Assembly: GCA_003254925.1 (NCBI GenBank) | Contig: QANZ01052150.1 | Coordinates: forward strand, 37,141 to 101,140 | DNA length: 64,000 bases | DNA from: Chamaecrista fasciculata | Taxonomy: Eukaryota; Streptophyta; Magnoliopsida; Fabales; Fabaceae | Reading direction: 5' to 3' | Translations under genes and position numbers: made by a program | The notes under the pieces: model-generated | Seen by the model: only the letters and a program-made list of their open reading frames with translations | What the model was told of the DNA's origin: nothing | Databases searched by the model: none | Part shown: one piece after another, positions 24,730 through 36,228 of the stretch | Numbering within the stretch: the stretch's first letter is position 1 | Layout: the number at the start of each line of letters is the position of its first letter

Positions 24730-24753
24730 TAAAATTTAAAAATGTAAAAATTA

Positions 24754-25081
24754 GTGTAAATTATACTTTTGCACCCTGTTCTATGGACCGATTTCACTTT
24801 AGTAATATGTTCTTTCAAAAGTGACACTTTGGTACACTAACAAATATAGAACATGATAACAAATCGTGAAAGAACATGATATTGAAGTGAAATCGATCCA
24901 CAAAACAGGATGCCAAAGCGTTAACGGTGCAAAGAATAGGGTACCAAAATGTCACTTTTGAAAGAACCGGGTACCATAATGTCAATAGTGCAAAGAACAA
25001 TCTACCAAAGTGTCACTTTTAAAAATCATGGTACTAAAGTGAAATTGGTCCATAAAAGAGGATATCAAAATGTAATTTACC
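24754..25081. mobile_element. MULE-type MITE with 9-bp target duplication
   Basis: Left end GTGTAAATTATACTTTTGCA, right end TCAAAATGTAATTTACC. The 9-bp TAAAAATTA flanks both sides (24745-24753 and 25082-25090). The interior repeats AAAGTGACACTTTGGTAC-like phrases, similar in style to 13428-13827. It is only 16 bp from the element at 24069-24729. Confidence 0.75.
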
Positions 25082-25090
25082 TAAAAATTA

Positions 25091-26378
25091 TGAATGGACT
25101 TCTCATTAACTATAGTAACCTTTTATTTATTGGTAATTGGTTGACTACACTACTCTACGGTCTTCGATAAAAAAAAAATAATAATAATCACTCAGCTTAG
25201 TAGTAATCAATAGAGAAAACTTATTATTTGATTCTTTAATTTCAATTGAGTCAACAATTTAGTCCTTACAAAATTAAAATAGGTGCTTTGGTCCCTAATT
25301 TTTCATAATCATAAATTATTTAGTCTAGTTAATGTTATTTATTAGCTAATTTGACATGACATTCTAATTAATTAGTTGAAAAACCAAAACTAAACTTAAG
25401 CTAAAGTAATACTGTTTTCATAAACTAAAGTAATACTATTTCCACTAGCTTTATATCGATAAAAATGGTGAAAGTGAGACCATTGTAATTATTCTTCTCA
25501 TATTTACAATTCATATTTGAATGAAGAAGATAAGAGAAAAGATGAATCTTAGCTAGTTGTGATAATATTCTTGAATCTTAGCTATTGTGATTGCAAAATT
25601 TAGAGGTTGTAATGGAAACTAAGAATAAGAGTTATTGTGGTCATTCTTTTCATTTTTTATATATATGACATTAATATTTGACATTTAATTATGACACATA
25701 TACATTTAACAATCATAATATCAGTTTAAATAACCAGAAAAAGCTCAAATGACTAACTAGCTAATTGATATTTGTTATTATTTTGGAATTAAACAATATA
25801 CTTGTAATCTTGTATTATTTTTTAAATCATTGAAAATGTGAAAATTGAGAGAAAATGCTAAATTTTATCCAATAAATATGTAAAATTCTATGATATATAA
25901 CTTTTCCTAACCACAAGTCACAATGATACCTTAAGATATCAATTAAAATCTATGACATAAATTTTAAAAATAATAAGTATTTTTTTTTAAAAAAATCTAC
26001 TAGAAAATATCTTTATTAATCAAAGGTATTTTTTAATTTATTTTACTCAATATTTAAAGATACTAAAGTAGTTTAGAAAATCAAAAAATTATAGTTTTGT
26101 ATATATATTGATCAAAGGGACACTCTTGTATTATAAGTGAATTGGTGAGATAATCCACCCACCAATTCGAGAGGTTGGCTCACAACAGCTCACGAACTAA
26201 GTGAGTTAACATATGCAAATTTAAATTTTTGATGAATTAAGATTTTATCAACTCAATTCATCAAAATTATGAATTCATTTTGACCGTTTTTTTTATCATT
26301 ATTATTTTTTATTAAACTCCTACGTCCTAATCAATATATAACTCATCTTTTACCACTCTATCTCTTTCTACTCCATAG
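25091..26378. other. Noncoding, nothing firmly recognised
   Basis: AT-rich spacer. The phrases TTTAGTCCTTACAAAATT and GGTCCCTAATTTTTCATAA at 25250-25310 suggest an eroded MITE arm, but no boundaries could be fixed. Confidence 0.35.
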
Positions 26379-26719
26379 ATGACCACCCCACTCTACCCTC
26401 TTAAAAACTCCCAATTAAATTCAATTTATATATAAAGAATTGTTCATATATATTAAAGGGTAATGCTATACAAAGTGGGAGAGCTAAAGCTAACTAAGTT
26501 GTAATCATTGGATTTGTCTTTTTCATCTTGAGATTTGTATAATAATTGTTATTATACAAATCTCAATTTAAAAAAGGTAAATCCAATCGCTACAAGTTAG
26601 TTAACTTTAGCTCTCCCACCATGTATAGCATTACCCTTTAATATATATATTTGAACAATTCTTTACATATAAATTGAATTTAAATAAGAGTTTTTAAGAG
26701 GGTAGAATGGGGTGGTCAT
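26379..26719. repeat. 341-bp imperfect palindrome
   Basis: The sequence folds on itself from ATGACCACCCC at 26379 to GGGGTGGTCAT at 26719, centred near 26547 (AGATTTGTATAATAA, TTG, then TTATTATACAAATCT). The inner half (about 26455-26639, end AAGGGTAATGCTATAC) looks like a common plant MITE; the outer arms (CTACCCTCTTAAAAACTC and its complement) are outside that MITE yet also mirrored. This points to inverted duplication of flank plus element. A transcript would form a hairpin with arms of about 165 bp. Confidence 0.8.
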
Positions 26720-26769
26720 AAATTTAATTGTCTTTTTTATAGAATTTCCCTATATTAAATGTCTGTTTA

Positions 26770-26995
26770 CCCAAAAAAAAAAAAATGTGCCATATATAAA
26801 TACTCGTCACCAGAGAAAAATGTGATACTCGTACTCCAATATATATATCTGCGAGTCCCAATGATCTTTCTTTCTTCATCCGCAATTCCAGGGTCCAGAC
26901 CCCAATATCATGATTACCTCTATGTCAGTTTGTTTTCAAGCCGTGGCTTTAAAACTTACACGTTGTAATTGTTTGTGGCAACTGGCAACCCTCAA
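26770..26995. repeat. Inverted copy of 31620-31840
   Basis: GTTTTCAAGCCGTGGCTTT and CTTACACGTTGTAATTGTTT occur here and, in reverse complement, at 31637-31690. The similarity continues to ATGTGCCA at the other edge. The origin of this segmental inverted repeat is unclear. Confidence 0.55.
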
Positions 26996-27069
26996 TATCA
27001 GCATGTATCCAGTTCATTTGTCGTCAACATTATTTATATAATTTTTTTTTGCCAAATATTTATATAATG

Positions 27070-27890
27070 TTAGGTTTGGACGGCAATTTTTCTCATAAAT
27101 GAGGATCCCCGCGGGTATTGCACTGCGGGATCCCCAGATACGGGGAAAAATTTTTCGTGGGGTTGAAACTGGGGTTAAATTTTACCCCGAATGTAATTTG
27201 GGAATGAGGACGAGAAGTATGCCCCCTGCTCCGCGGAGTCCTTGACCCCGAATTAAATATATATATATATATATATTATAATTACAAACAAATTTCATCC
27301 ATTAAAATAGTGTAACTTCTTTTATGAGCGATAATGGTTTTAAGGCGTTAGTCTTTGACTCTTTGTGGATAATAATTATTTTAATCGTGTGGGAGAAACT
27401 AGATAGTCTCAAATTTTATGTTCTTTGTATTATATTTTCTTTAATTGGAATTTGTTTGAATGAAATTTTATAATTGAAACTAAATTATTTATGGGATTAG
27501 GTTTTTAATCAATTTGAAATGGACATATTATCTCTATTGATGCTTTGATCATGGGTGTACCAAAAGTCTGGGTCCATATTATCTTTATTTATTGCTGATT
27601 AGATATGTTTGTTTGGAAGAAGTCCCCTCCAGATTGCCTTCAATCCGTGTTTATTGTTAGATTTTGTATTTTAATTCAATGCATTCTCAGTTTTCCATTA
27701 AAAAAATTATATTGTGGGGATCCCTGTGGGGACTGTGGGGAGTTGAGGAATGGGGATGGGGGAAAATTCATCCCCAGGGTTGGGAACAAGGATGAGGATG
27801 GGGAGGACAAGAATTTGTGGGGATGTGGACGGAGAGGATCTCCCCGTCTCTCCACTCTGTGCGGGTGCCGTCCCTAGGTTAGGTGTATTT
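27070..27890. repeat. GGGGATCCCC-rich nonautonomous repeat
   Basis: Both ends are GC-rich and made of permutations of GGGGATCCCCGC and CCCCGAATT, with an AT-rich middle. The outer phrases GGACGGCAATTTTTC and GGGTGCCGTCC are weakly inverted. A family of this style (also 28505-28740, 34130-34612 and 61774-62493) is common in plants and non-coding. Confidence 0.5.
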
Positions 27891-28259
27891 GCTCTATTTG
27901 AGGAAAAAAAAGAAGGTGTATTTGCTCTGCACCGGGCTTGTTTCTAAACTTAAAAAAAAATGACTATTAGAAATTTTTTTTAAAAAAAAGTTGCTTTTAT
28001 TTACATCCGGAATCTAGCTAGTGTCAAACTTCAACTTTTTTTTTAATAATTTGCTCAAGTACAAAGTGACTCATCATTTTCTTTAAATATTTTTGGTGCC
28101 TGCATGCATGTAACACTGGAAAGTAGGGAATGGAATGGATCCATGAGTTTCATATTAAAACAAAAAAGATAAAAATGAGCTTCATATTAGTTTTTGAAGT
28201 ATATCGAAAAAGATAAATTTGTAACAAAAAGAAAATTGAGTTAAAATTTCTTAAAAAAA

Positions 28260-28498
28260 TAAAAATGGTTATTGTCCGATTGAGCTAAGGCCTAAGAGTA
28301 ATGTAGAGAGAAAAGTTTAAGAAAAATAAGTAAGAAAAGTAATTATTGTTTGATAAATGATAGATTGCCCAAAAATGCTTGAAGAAGAGAAGTGGCGTGG
28401 GAATTAAGCTTCAACGTATTCGATAGGTCTCACATTAATTTCATGGAACAGAATTGTGGTTATGAGCTACAATTAAGTTACATCTGCAACTTAAGTAT
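28260..28498. repeat. Third copy of the MATE 3' flank
   Basis: The blocks TAAGAGTAATGTA, AGAAAAGTTTAAGAAAAATAA, GATAAATGATA and AGGTCTCA then ATTAATTTCATGGAA match 33690-33910 and 42260-42490, which lie just beyond the last exons of MATE-3 and MATE-2. No last exon is found here; the copy is cut at 28498 by the next repeat. Confidence 0.65.
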
Positions 28499-28504
28499 GG
28501 ATGG

Positions 28505-28740
28505 CAACGGATAGGATATCTGGTGGTTTTGTCACTATCCGTATTCGTATCCGTATCCGTTTATCCTATTCAATACTCGTACCCTATTCGTATCCGATAA
28601 ATTAATATCCGTATCCGCACCCTATCCGATATCCGGTATCCGACAGATACCCGAAATATCCGAAAAAATATGAATATAGGATAAGATATCCTATTTTATA
28701 AATCGGATATATCGGGTACCCGATATCCATTATCCGCCAA
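28505..28740. repeat. TATCCGTATCC-rich repeat
   Basis: Opens with GGATGGCAACGGATAGGAT and is filled with CCGTATCCG and ATCCGATATCCGG, ending near CCATTATCCGCCAA. It belongs to the same style of low-complexity plant repeats as 34130-34612. It truncates the MATE flank copy on its left. Confidence 0.5.
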
Positions 28741-30395
28741 CTAATATAATTAAATGAAATTATTATTTATTTACATTTTAAATTTATTTTTTATCCTATA
28801 TTCTTCTTTTATATATACTTTATAAGTGAAAGTATAATTATTTATTTTAAAATTTTATGTTAATTTTCAGTTTCATTTTCAAAGTTTATTTATTATCGAT
28901 TTTGTTTTTAAAACTCTGTACACAGCTGGTAGATAAACTCTTTACTCAATAATATCGACAAACAAATTGATCAATCACATTGCCCGGGAACAAAAGTTAA
29001 AGAGTATTCTATCCGGTTCTGAATATATCTAAACGCACCCGTTGTTAGGTGGCCAAAAATATCGGAATTAATGCACTATAGTGGTACAATCTGAATCGAT
29101 CTCTCGAGGAACTTTTGTGCAAAGTTTAAAAGCAACGAGACCAAATTATCACTAATTGGATGAAAGTAAAGGAAAGTTGTTCTTTGAGTGATTATCTATG
29201 ACCTAAAATAATAATTAAATAAATCAATAATATTTTTAGATTTTTGACTAAAAGACCGAATTGAAAGGCAATAATAATAAATTAACGGATTAACCAAATT
29301 GAAAGAGTACCCGACAGAGCAATTGGATTAAGCAATCATCACTACCAATGATAAATGGAGCATCTCACACAAATCATCCTAAAGTAGTCACTAATAACTC
29401 AATGACTTAGGTTAACAATGTTATCATGAAAATACCTCAAACAAGATAAGTCATAACAATAATTGAAAACCTTCATTCAATTGATGATAAAGAAGATCAA
29501 GAAACATAATCTTTATAAAAAATACCATTGTCAAAGCTATATACCTATAATTATAACCAAACTAGTATAGACTCTAGGGTTACAATCAAGATATAATTAA
29601 ACAAATAAAACCGAATTCCTAATAAAAAATCAGAATTCACAAATAGTTCCCAGGTCCAACTAGAAATCAAGAACAATAAAGTAAACCTTAATTCTAGTGT
29701 GAGAAAAACTCCCTAAATATGAAACCCTAGTTCAGGCTTTGCTCCAATGTTCCTCAGGGTATGAGTATTTAGCCGCTCATGGTTGACAGATGAACAACTT
29801 CAGAATTGGTTGTCATGATTCCACAAAAAGCTTCACACGATAAGAATATCGGATCACCGAGATACGAAATGTGTAAAACTCTCTCTAAGCAAGTGTGTAG
29901 CCTCCAACTGACCTCCAAACTCCTTCTATATGAAAATTTCGGTTTATCCCAAGAAAATCTAGGTCAGAATCATCAAAATCAAGCTTGGGCCTAATTAATT
30001 AAAATTAGCCGTAAACCCGCCACGGCTGTGCATGGCGGCGGTTCCGGCGGCGGTTTTTCCAGAAGCTTTAGTTCATCTCGGTTTGGTCCCTGACTCGTCT
30101 CCAAACATCCCTGAGCCTTCCTCGAAGTATTTCAGCATTTTGGACTTCATTAAAACCTATCAAGAACATCGAGAAACTAAGTGAATTCTCAAGATAAAAA
30201 GGATCAATCAAATAATAAAGATTAAACCCAAGAAAACCACTCAATTAATCACAAAATAGTCCAAATAATCATCAAACCTCAAGGCATCATATTTCATCAC
30301 AAAAGGACATAAATGCATGCAATTGAATCCCAAATGAATATAAAATGCCCTAAAATGTCACTAAAATATATGATGAAAAATGGTCAGATCAATCT
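28741..30395. repeat. Probable noncoding dispersed repeat, unclassified
   Basis: No protein can be read. The texture (AATGCACTATAGTGGTAC, then CAGAGCAATTGGATTAAGC and a CTAGTGTGAGAAAAACTCCC block) reminds me of large noncoding retroelement remnants in dicots, but no LTR ends or primer-binding site could be seen. Confidence 0.3.
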
Positions 30396-30399
30396 CTTT

Positions 30400-30797
30400 T
30401 ATTAGAGAGTAAAATTTTTTCTAAAATATCTGATTTTTTATAAAATCAAGAGAACATTAATTATATTTTTATAATTCTATTCATATTAAATTGTTAGTAG
30501 AAATTGAATTAGTGGGAGTACCTATAAGTAATTTAATAAGGATAATTTAATCTTCTTATTTCATATTTCTCTTTTTTGTTTTATTGGTTTTCCAAGGTAT
30601 CCCTCAACTCGACAGGCCAAGGACTAATCCTCCGCAGATCGGTGCTTCATTTAAGGGTCTGCCACTAACCAATTGGTTGCTGCATACACAAGTTCAATCA
30701 AGCTTGATTATATTTTTCTTTATTTTAGGTAGATTAATAATTACCTTAATTTATGTGTATTAACCTTAAAGAATAGTTATTAAAAATTGGAGGGAGT
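30400..30797. mobile_element. Stowaway-like element, incomplete
   Basis: The right end GGAGGGAGTA at 30790-30799 is the classic Stowaway terminus with its TA. The left part (TTCTAAAATATCTGATTTTTTATAA) matches the element at the window end (63920-64000). The left TIR is degraded. A block at 30595-30700 (CTCGACAGGCCAAGGACTAA) recurs inverted at 49995-50075. Confidence 0.45.
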
Positions 30798-31049
30798 ATG
30801 TATAAAAATTAAATGCGCCTGATCATTAAATGAAAAAATTAAAAGCGCCTAGTATTAGTACTATATCATTGTGGACCGCACATTCTTTAATATGAAAATA
30901 TATATGTCCACGACAAAGGCCCGATCTTCCGGGTGGGGGGGAAAAAAAGCTCGATCTTGGGTGACCCTACTTGTTTAAATTTGGCCATAATATATCATCA
31001 TGAAAAATGATCCTACTTGTATAAAAATTAAAAGCGCATAGGTTTTTTT

Positions 31050-31230
31050 TTTATTGATTTATCTAACATGTGTCTTTTGGACATATTTTAAAGTTTTTTT
31101 TAATTGGTTAGTAGAGCATCTTATATCTTGAAATCTACGAAAATTCATTCAAAAGATAAATTTTAATGTTTCAAAACTCACTTGACCAATCAAAAGAAAC
31201 CTTAATATGTACTCTAAAGACACATGTTAG
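31050..31230. mobile_element. Short MITE, relative of 20225-20402
   Basis: ACATGTGTCTTTTGGACAT at the left and ACTCTAAAGACACATGTTAG at the right are inverted. The interior equals the copy in MATE-1 intron 1 with scattered changes. Confidence 0.6.
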
Positions 31231-31619
31231 AAATACCCTTTTTTTTATATAAAAGAAAATACAATAAGACAAGGAAAAACGGTGAGGAAAACAATCGGAC
31301 ACAGAAAACAAAGAGAATAACCAAACAAGGTACAAACATTACGAGCTATGTGGATGCTGATTTTACGGGCTTGATGTTGTTTCTTTGTTTCTTTTCGCTG
31401 AATGGTGTGCATTGGTCTTTTCTTTAAAAAAATTATTGCTTCTTCTTTGGTCAAAAACATTTGGCCATAATATATCATCATAAAAAATGAACAACACATA
31501 TTAATAAAGAATTGGTCAACTTAATAAATACAGTTATTCTATTGAGAGTAATGGGGATCAAATTCAGGTTAATTAGAGTAAAATTTCGGATATCAAGTGA
31601 GTAAAAAAAACACATTACA

Positions 31620-31840
31620 TGAGGTTGTCACAAACAATTACAACGTGTAAGATTTAAAAAGCGACGGCTTGAAAACAAATTAAGTGACAGAGATAATTAT
31701 GAATTAGGTGTGGACTGTGGAATTTCGGATTAAGGAAAAAAAGAAACATGGTCGAGACTCACACTCACTGGATCGTAATATGATCAATTTGGATTCAACA
31801 AATTGACTTTAATAAAGGATACCGGTGGGAAAAAAAATGT
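31620..31840. repeat. Inverted copy of 26770-26995
   Basis: See the entry at 26770. AACAATTACAACGTGTAAG and GACGGCTTGAAAACAAATT are the clearest matching blocks. Confidence 0.55.
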
Positions 31841-31847
31841 GCCACTT

Positions 31848-32398
31848 AATTGAAGTCTTACATTATTTAGTTAAAGGATTTTTTAACTTTATAAATATAA
31901 TGAGGCATTTTTCTTGAGAGCTCTTTTTGAGGTTAGTTAGGTCTTTTTACATGGTATCAGAGCCCAGGTTTGACATGTGCTACGTTTGACATGTGGGATG
32001 GATAAGCCTTGCAGTGGGCTGCTCTAGGAATAACCCGTTGGCTTCAGAGCGTGAGGGGGCGTATTGAAGTCTCATAGTGCTTGGTTAAAGGGTCTTATAA
32101 CTCTGTACATATAATGAGACAATCCTCTCCCCTTGAGAACTCTTTTAGGGTTAGGCTTTTTTACATGGTATCATAGCCAAGTTTGGCATGTGCTATGTTT
32201 GACATGTGGGATGGATGAACCTTACACTGAGCTACCTTAGGAATAACTTGTTGGCTTCATGCTCCTAATATCGAGCGTGGGGGGGTGTGTTGAAGTCCTA
32301 CATTGCTTAGTTAAAGGACTTTCTAACTCTATAAATATAATAAGGCAATCCTCTCCTCTTGAAAGCTCTTTTGGGGTGAGTTAGACATTTCTTTAACA
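31848..32398 (+). mobile_element. Tandem TRIM retrotransposon: three LTRs, two internal regions
   Basis: Three related LTRs of about 104-111 bp lie head to tail: 31848-31951, 32062-32165 and 32288-32398. The last starts TGTTGAAGTCCTACATTGCT and ends TTAACA; all three keep TTGAAGTC and a TATA-like CTATAAATATAAT-type motif. A primer-binding site for initiator tRNA-Met, TGGTATCAGAGCC (31952-31964), follows LTR1, and TGGTATCATAGCC (32166-32178) follows LTR2. Purine tracts (GTGAGGGGGCG, GCGTGGGGGGGTG) precede LTR2 and LTR3. The internal regions (about 110-122 bp) encode nothing. This is the structure of a terminal-repeat retrotransposon in miniature, arranged in tandem. Confidence 0.85.
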
Positions 32399-32499
32399 TC
32401 TCCGATATAGATATATAAGCTATACTAATTCGGATCCAGTGTGTCTCAAGTCTCAATCATCTTTTAGTAAAATGAACTTCTCCTTTTTTTTTTTTTATA

Positions 32500-33025
32500 G
32501 TTTTGTTGTATACAAATTTTGGTTCTAAATTTATATCTTATTGTTTATTTTAGTCCTTTATGTTTTAAAATGTTCAAAATTGATCTTAAATGTTGACAAA
32601 ATGTTTCATTTTAGTCCTAAACTATTGAATATAATATTGTTATATTTTTCTCGTTTTTCATTTCAAGTTCAAAAGACTTGTTAAAAGTAACTTGTATTTC
32701 TGAATTCGCAGTATTCAAACTTGAAGCAAGAGAGATATAATAAATTTTGCTTGTTTGGTCGTGAAACAAGTGGTCTATTTTCAGGACCGATTTAACCTCA
32801 TCTATTGAACGTCCCAACTAGATAGAAAAAGTACTATTTGAGAACAATATATAGCTCTGAACTCGTCACACATTTGAATTTGAAATGAGAAAAATATGAT
32901 CATATTCATTAGTTTGGGACCAAAATGAAATATTTTGTCAACATTTATGACCATTTTGAACATTTTGAAATATAAAGGACCAAAATAAATATTAAGACAT
33001 ACATTTAAGATAAAAATGACCCCTG
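32500..33025. mobile_element. Foldback MITE (GGTCCTAAATGTATG family)
   Basis: The left part (ATTTTAGTCCTTTATGTTTT then AAAATGTTCAAA) is mirrored on the right (GAACATTTTGAAATATAAAG then GACCAAAATAAAT). Same family as 20449-20991. It lies at the edge of the duplicated MATE flank; a half copy occupies the matching place (41390-41585) beside MATE-2. Confidence 0.6.
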
Positions 33026-34021
33026 AACAAAAAAAAATTATATTTATATTCATGATCATCAAATTCAGGTTAAATTTGTAAAATAAATGATTTTACTTAC
33101 TATAAAATCTTGTCAGTCGTACAAAAAATGGCTCACGGTTCAAACTCAAGTAAAATTAAACAAAATTGCATGATTTTAAGATTTAAAATTATATTTTGAC
33201 AACCATATTCTTTTCACAAAAAATGAAATAACACTCAAATTAAATTAACAAAGTATTTTATTATCCTCATAATTGTCTACATCATTATCTCTATCATCAA
33301 TTTCTCCGTTAGCATATTCTCTATGGTTATCTTCTCCATATATCGCCATCTTCGTCACAACTATGGCCCTATAATATATTGTTAATTTTTTACGACAATA
33401 TTAATGTTAGAAACTTTAAACTTATTTTGATTAATGAATACTGTTGGATTTGTGAGAGTCATGAAGATTTTAATACATTTAAATTAAGTAAAGTATTATC
33501 TAAGAAAAGTATCATTTATATTTAATTAAGTAAATTTTGACAATTAACCCATCCAATTTTACACTCTTCTTTCACTTTATTTAAACTTTCGATTTTGATG
33601 ACAACTATTTGAGAAAAGAATTGAGTTAAAATTTTTTTAAGTTAAAATACTGAAAAGAAAAAAAAGAGGTAATTAGTCTGATATTTGAGCTAAGAGTAAT
33701 GTACAGAGAAAAAAGTTTAAGAAAAATAACTAATAAAAGTAATTATTCTTCAATAAATGATAAATTTATCCAGTACACACCCGAATGTAGCAAGAAGAAG
33801 TAGCTAGCCCAAAAAAGCCTCAAGATCAGAAGAGAAGTGGGATCAAGATTATTCAACTTGCAAGCTTAAACTTATTCTAAAGGTCTCATTAATTTCATGG
33901 AAAAGAATTGTACAGGTTTCCAATTAATTTCATGTTTTATTTTAGCTAGTTTAATTTCCAATTAATTACATCTGCAAGTCTCTGCAACATCATCATAGCC
34001 TTATCGTCCTCTGAATTCTGA
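33026..34021. repeat. MATE 3' flank, duplicate of about 41590-42569
   Basis: Blocks such as TTATTATCCTCATAAT, CTCTATCATCAATTTCT, AGAAGAAGTAGCTAGCCC and GTGGGATCAAGATTATT recur in the same order at 41590-42480. No protein is encoded. The alignment shows the tandem duplication covered at least 1 kb beyond the transporter's stop codon. Confidence 0.7.
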
Positions 34022-34129
34022 TCATCGACCCCACCTATTCACTCGATTCTTTGCCTTTTCAACCTGTGAACATTTTAATTTTAATTCTCCTGTTACATTT
34101 CTTTAATGACTCAACCAACGCATAGGATG

Positions 34130-34612
34130 AATAAAATACTCATATTCAATGGAGACCCTGAAATTTATCTTATGGGTATGGGTCTAAACCCGTACCCATC
34201 CTTAATGAGTATGAGTTCGGGTATGGTGGTACTCTACTCGTACCCTACCCATATACTCATTAGTAATAATAAATATATTTTTATATATAAAATATATAAA
34301 ACTTTAACACTTTTTACTAAAAAAATATTAAAGTTTTTATAAATATTAAAATATTTTATTAATGTATTCATATTTATGATTTATTTTTTTATTTTTAGTA
34401 ATTATAGACGTAAAAAATTGGATAAATATAAATTTTCTATTAACAAAAAATAATTTATTTTAAAAATTTTTCGGGTCTGGGTGCGGGTATGGGGATTAGA
34501 CTACCCAGCGGGTATGGGTATGGGGATTGATTTTAATACCCACTCACATCCGGGTATGGGTCCGGGTATCATAGTACCCTACCCATACCCTACCCATGAT
34601 CATCCCTAGTTA
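34130..34612. repeat. GGGTATGGGT-rich repeat in the MATE-3 intron
   Basis: Runs of GGGTATGGG and ACCCATACCC stand in inverted orientation at both ends around an AT-rich centre. The right end is ACCCATGATCATCCCTAG. The matching MATE-2 intron lacks it, so it inserted after the duplication. Confidence 0.55.
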
Positions 34613-34894
34613 AGATACAATCTTCTTCTAAACACGTTATAACATATTTTAAAAAAAAGTGAAGAAAATGGAAAACTTTTATATTCACATTTGTTGGCAG
34701 TCTAGTCTTCAAACTATGAGATAAGTTTATATCGGTTATCAAAATATTTATTATATTTTTGAGTCTGAACGTCAATTCAATCCCTCTTTTTTTTTTTTAA
34801 TATATCTGACGAAGTTTTTTGAAAAAATTAAAAAGAGTTAAAACTATTTCTCGTTCTGTTTTGTTTATTAAACTATGAGATTAGTTAAAACTAT

Positions 34895-35488
34895 TTCCAT
34901 GTTATTTGCATTCTAGTCCCCAAACTATTGTTTGTTACTTTTTGGTCATTGAATTTCATCAATAAACCCGATTATTGATGGTTGCGGTTTTCTATGGGCC
35001 CCGAGTTATAATTTACACATCTTAAGGACTGATTATTGGATCAATACAAATTTATGGACTAAATTGTATTCTTAAAATAATTTTATTGTTATTTTCATTT
35101 TGGTCCATCATCTCATCCAATGAGATGGAACAAAAACCCATCATCCAAAAATATCTCATCCTCACGCTTTCCAAGATCATCTCATCTCAATATTATTCCA
35201 ATCAAACCACACCCAAGCATCTATCATCTCATCTCATTATCTTCATCTCATCTCATTATTTCCTACCATTTCTACCCCTATACAAATTAAAAAAGATCTA
35301 TAAACCTATTTCAACCAACCACAATCATTACCTACCCTTTTATATAATTTCACACCCTATTTAACATCATTTTCTCTCAAATCATCCAAACACCAATCCA
35401 TTATTTTCATCTCATCTAATCTCATCATCATCTCATCTCATCTACTTGGCTGAGATTGGATGACATTTTGGAAGCCCCAAACAGGCCC
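34895..35488. mobile_element. PIF/Harbinger-type MITE, 5'-truncated
   Basis: The right terminus CCCCAAACAGGCCC at 35475-35488 is followed by TAA. The interior matches 2895-3485 (CATTGAATTTCAT, CATCTCATCCAA, CACACCCTATTTAA). The left terminus is missing. Confidence 0.6.
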
Positions 35489-35489
35489 T

Positions 35490-36138
35490 AAGTTTTAGGG
35501 GTTTAGGATTTATGGTTTAGGGTATAGGATTTTAGGGTTTTGGGGTTTTTAATATTTTTAAAGACTAAATTTGAATGTTTAGAAAAATTTTGGGACACTT
35601 TACAATTTTATTTTAAGGATTTGTGACTAAAATGAATGAAGATGATAAAAAAGAGAGGGAATTGAGAATAATGGGATAAGAATGGTTCAATGACCTAATT
35701 GTTCAACTTAGACTTTTTTTAGGGTTTAGGGTTTTTAATATTTTAAAGACTAAATTGGAATGTTTGGAAGAGTTTTGGGACACTTTACAATTTTATTTTA
35801 AGGATTTGGGACGGTGAATTGAGAATAATGGAATAAAAGTGGGTCAGGGACCTATAAGTGCAATGACAAAATGTTGATGTGTCATTTTTTATTGACGTGA
35901 CAGCTTTTTTTTTTAAAGATAACGGGTGCTGACGTGGACATAACGGGACACATCAGCACATAACGGTACACATCAGCGTCCGTTATGTACCTGTCAGCTT
36001 TTTTGTAACGACAATATGACGGAGGGACCTATTAATATGGCGTTTTAAAAATTTGGGGACCGGCTTGTACACTTCGTAAAATTCAAGGACCTATCAGTCA
36101 GAGCGCCCAAAATTCAGGGACCGGGTTGCTAGTTTACT
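35490..36138. repeat. MITE-like sequence with one terminus
   Basis: The right end GGGACCGGGTTGCTAGTTTA then CTCC is the inverted form of the GAGTAAACTA terminus of 21114-21388 and 62021-62256. A foldback around ATAACGG(G/T)ACACATCAGC lies at 35900-36000. A GGGTTTAGGGTTT-type block occurs twice (35505-35560, 35718-35750). The left boundary is not clear. Confidence 0.4.
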
Positions 36139-36228
36139 CCTTTTATTAAAACGTAAATCATAATTTTTCTTTAATATACTTATTTAAATAATAATTTTAC
36201 ATTTTAAAACTATCTATATCTATATCTA

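Noticed and set aside
31848-32398. CRISPR-like array because of three spaced direct repeats
   Set aside because: Repeats are about 105 bp with primer-binding sites and purine tracts: a tandem TRIM in a plant genome.
35505-35750. Telomere-like repeats (GGGTTTAGGGTTT)
   Set aside because: Only a few imperfect units within MITE-like sequence, appearing twice in the same context; not a telomeric tract.
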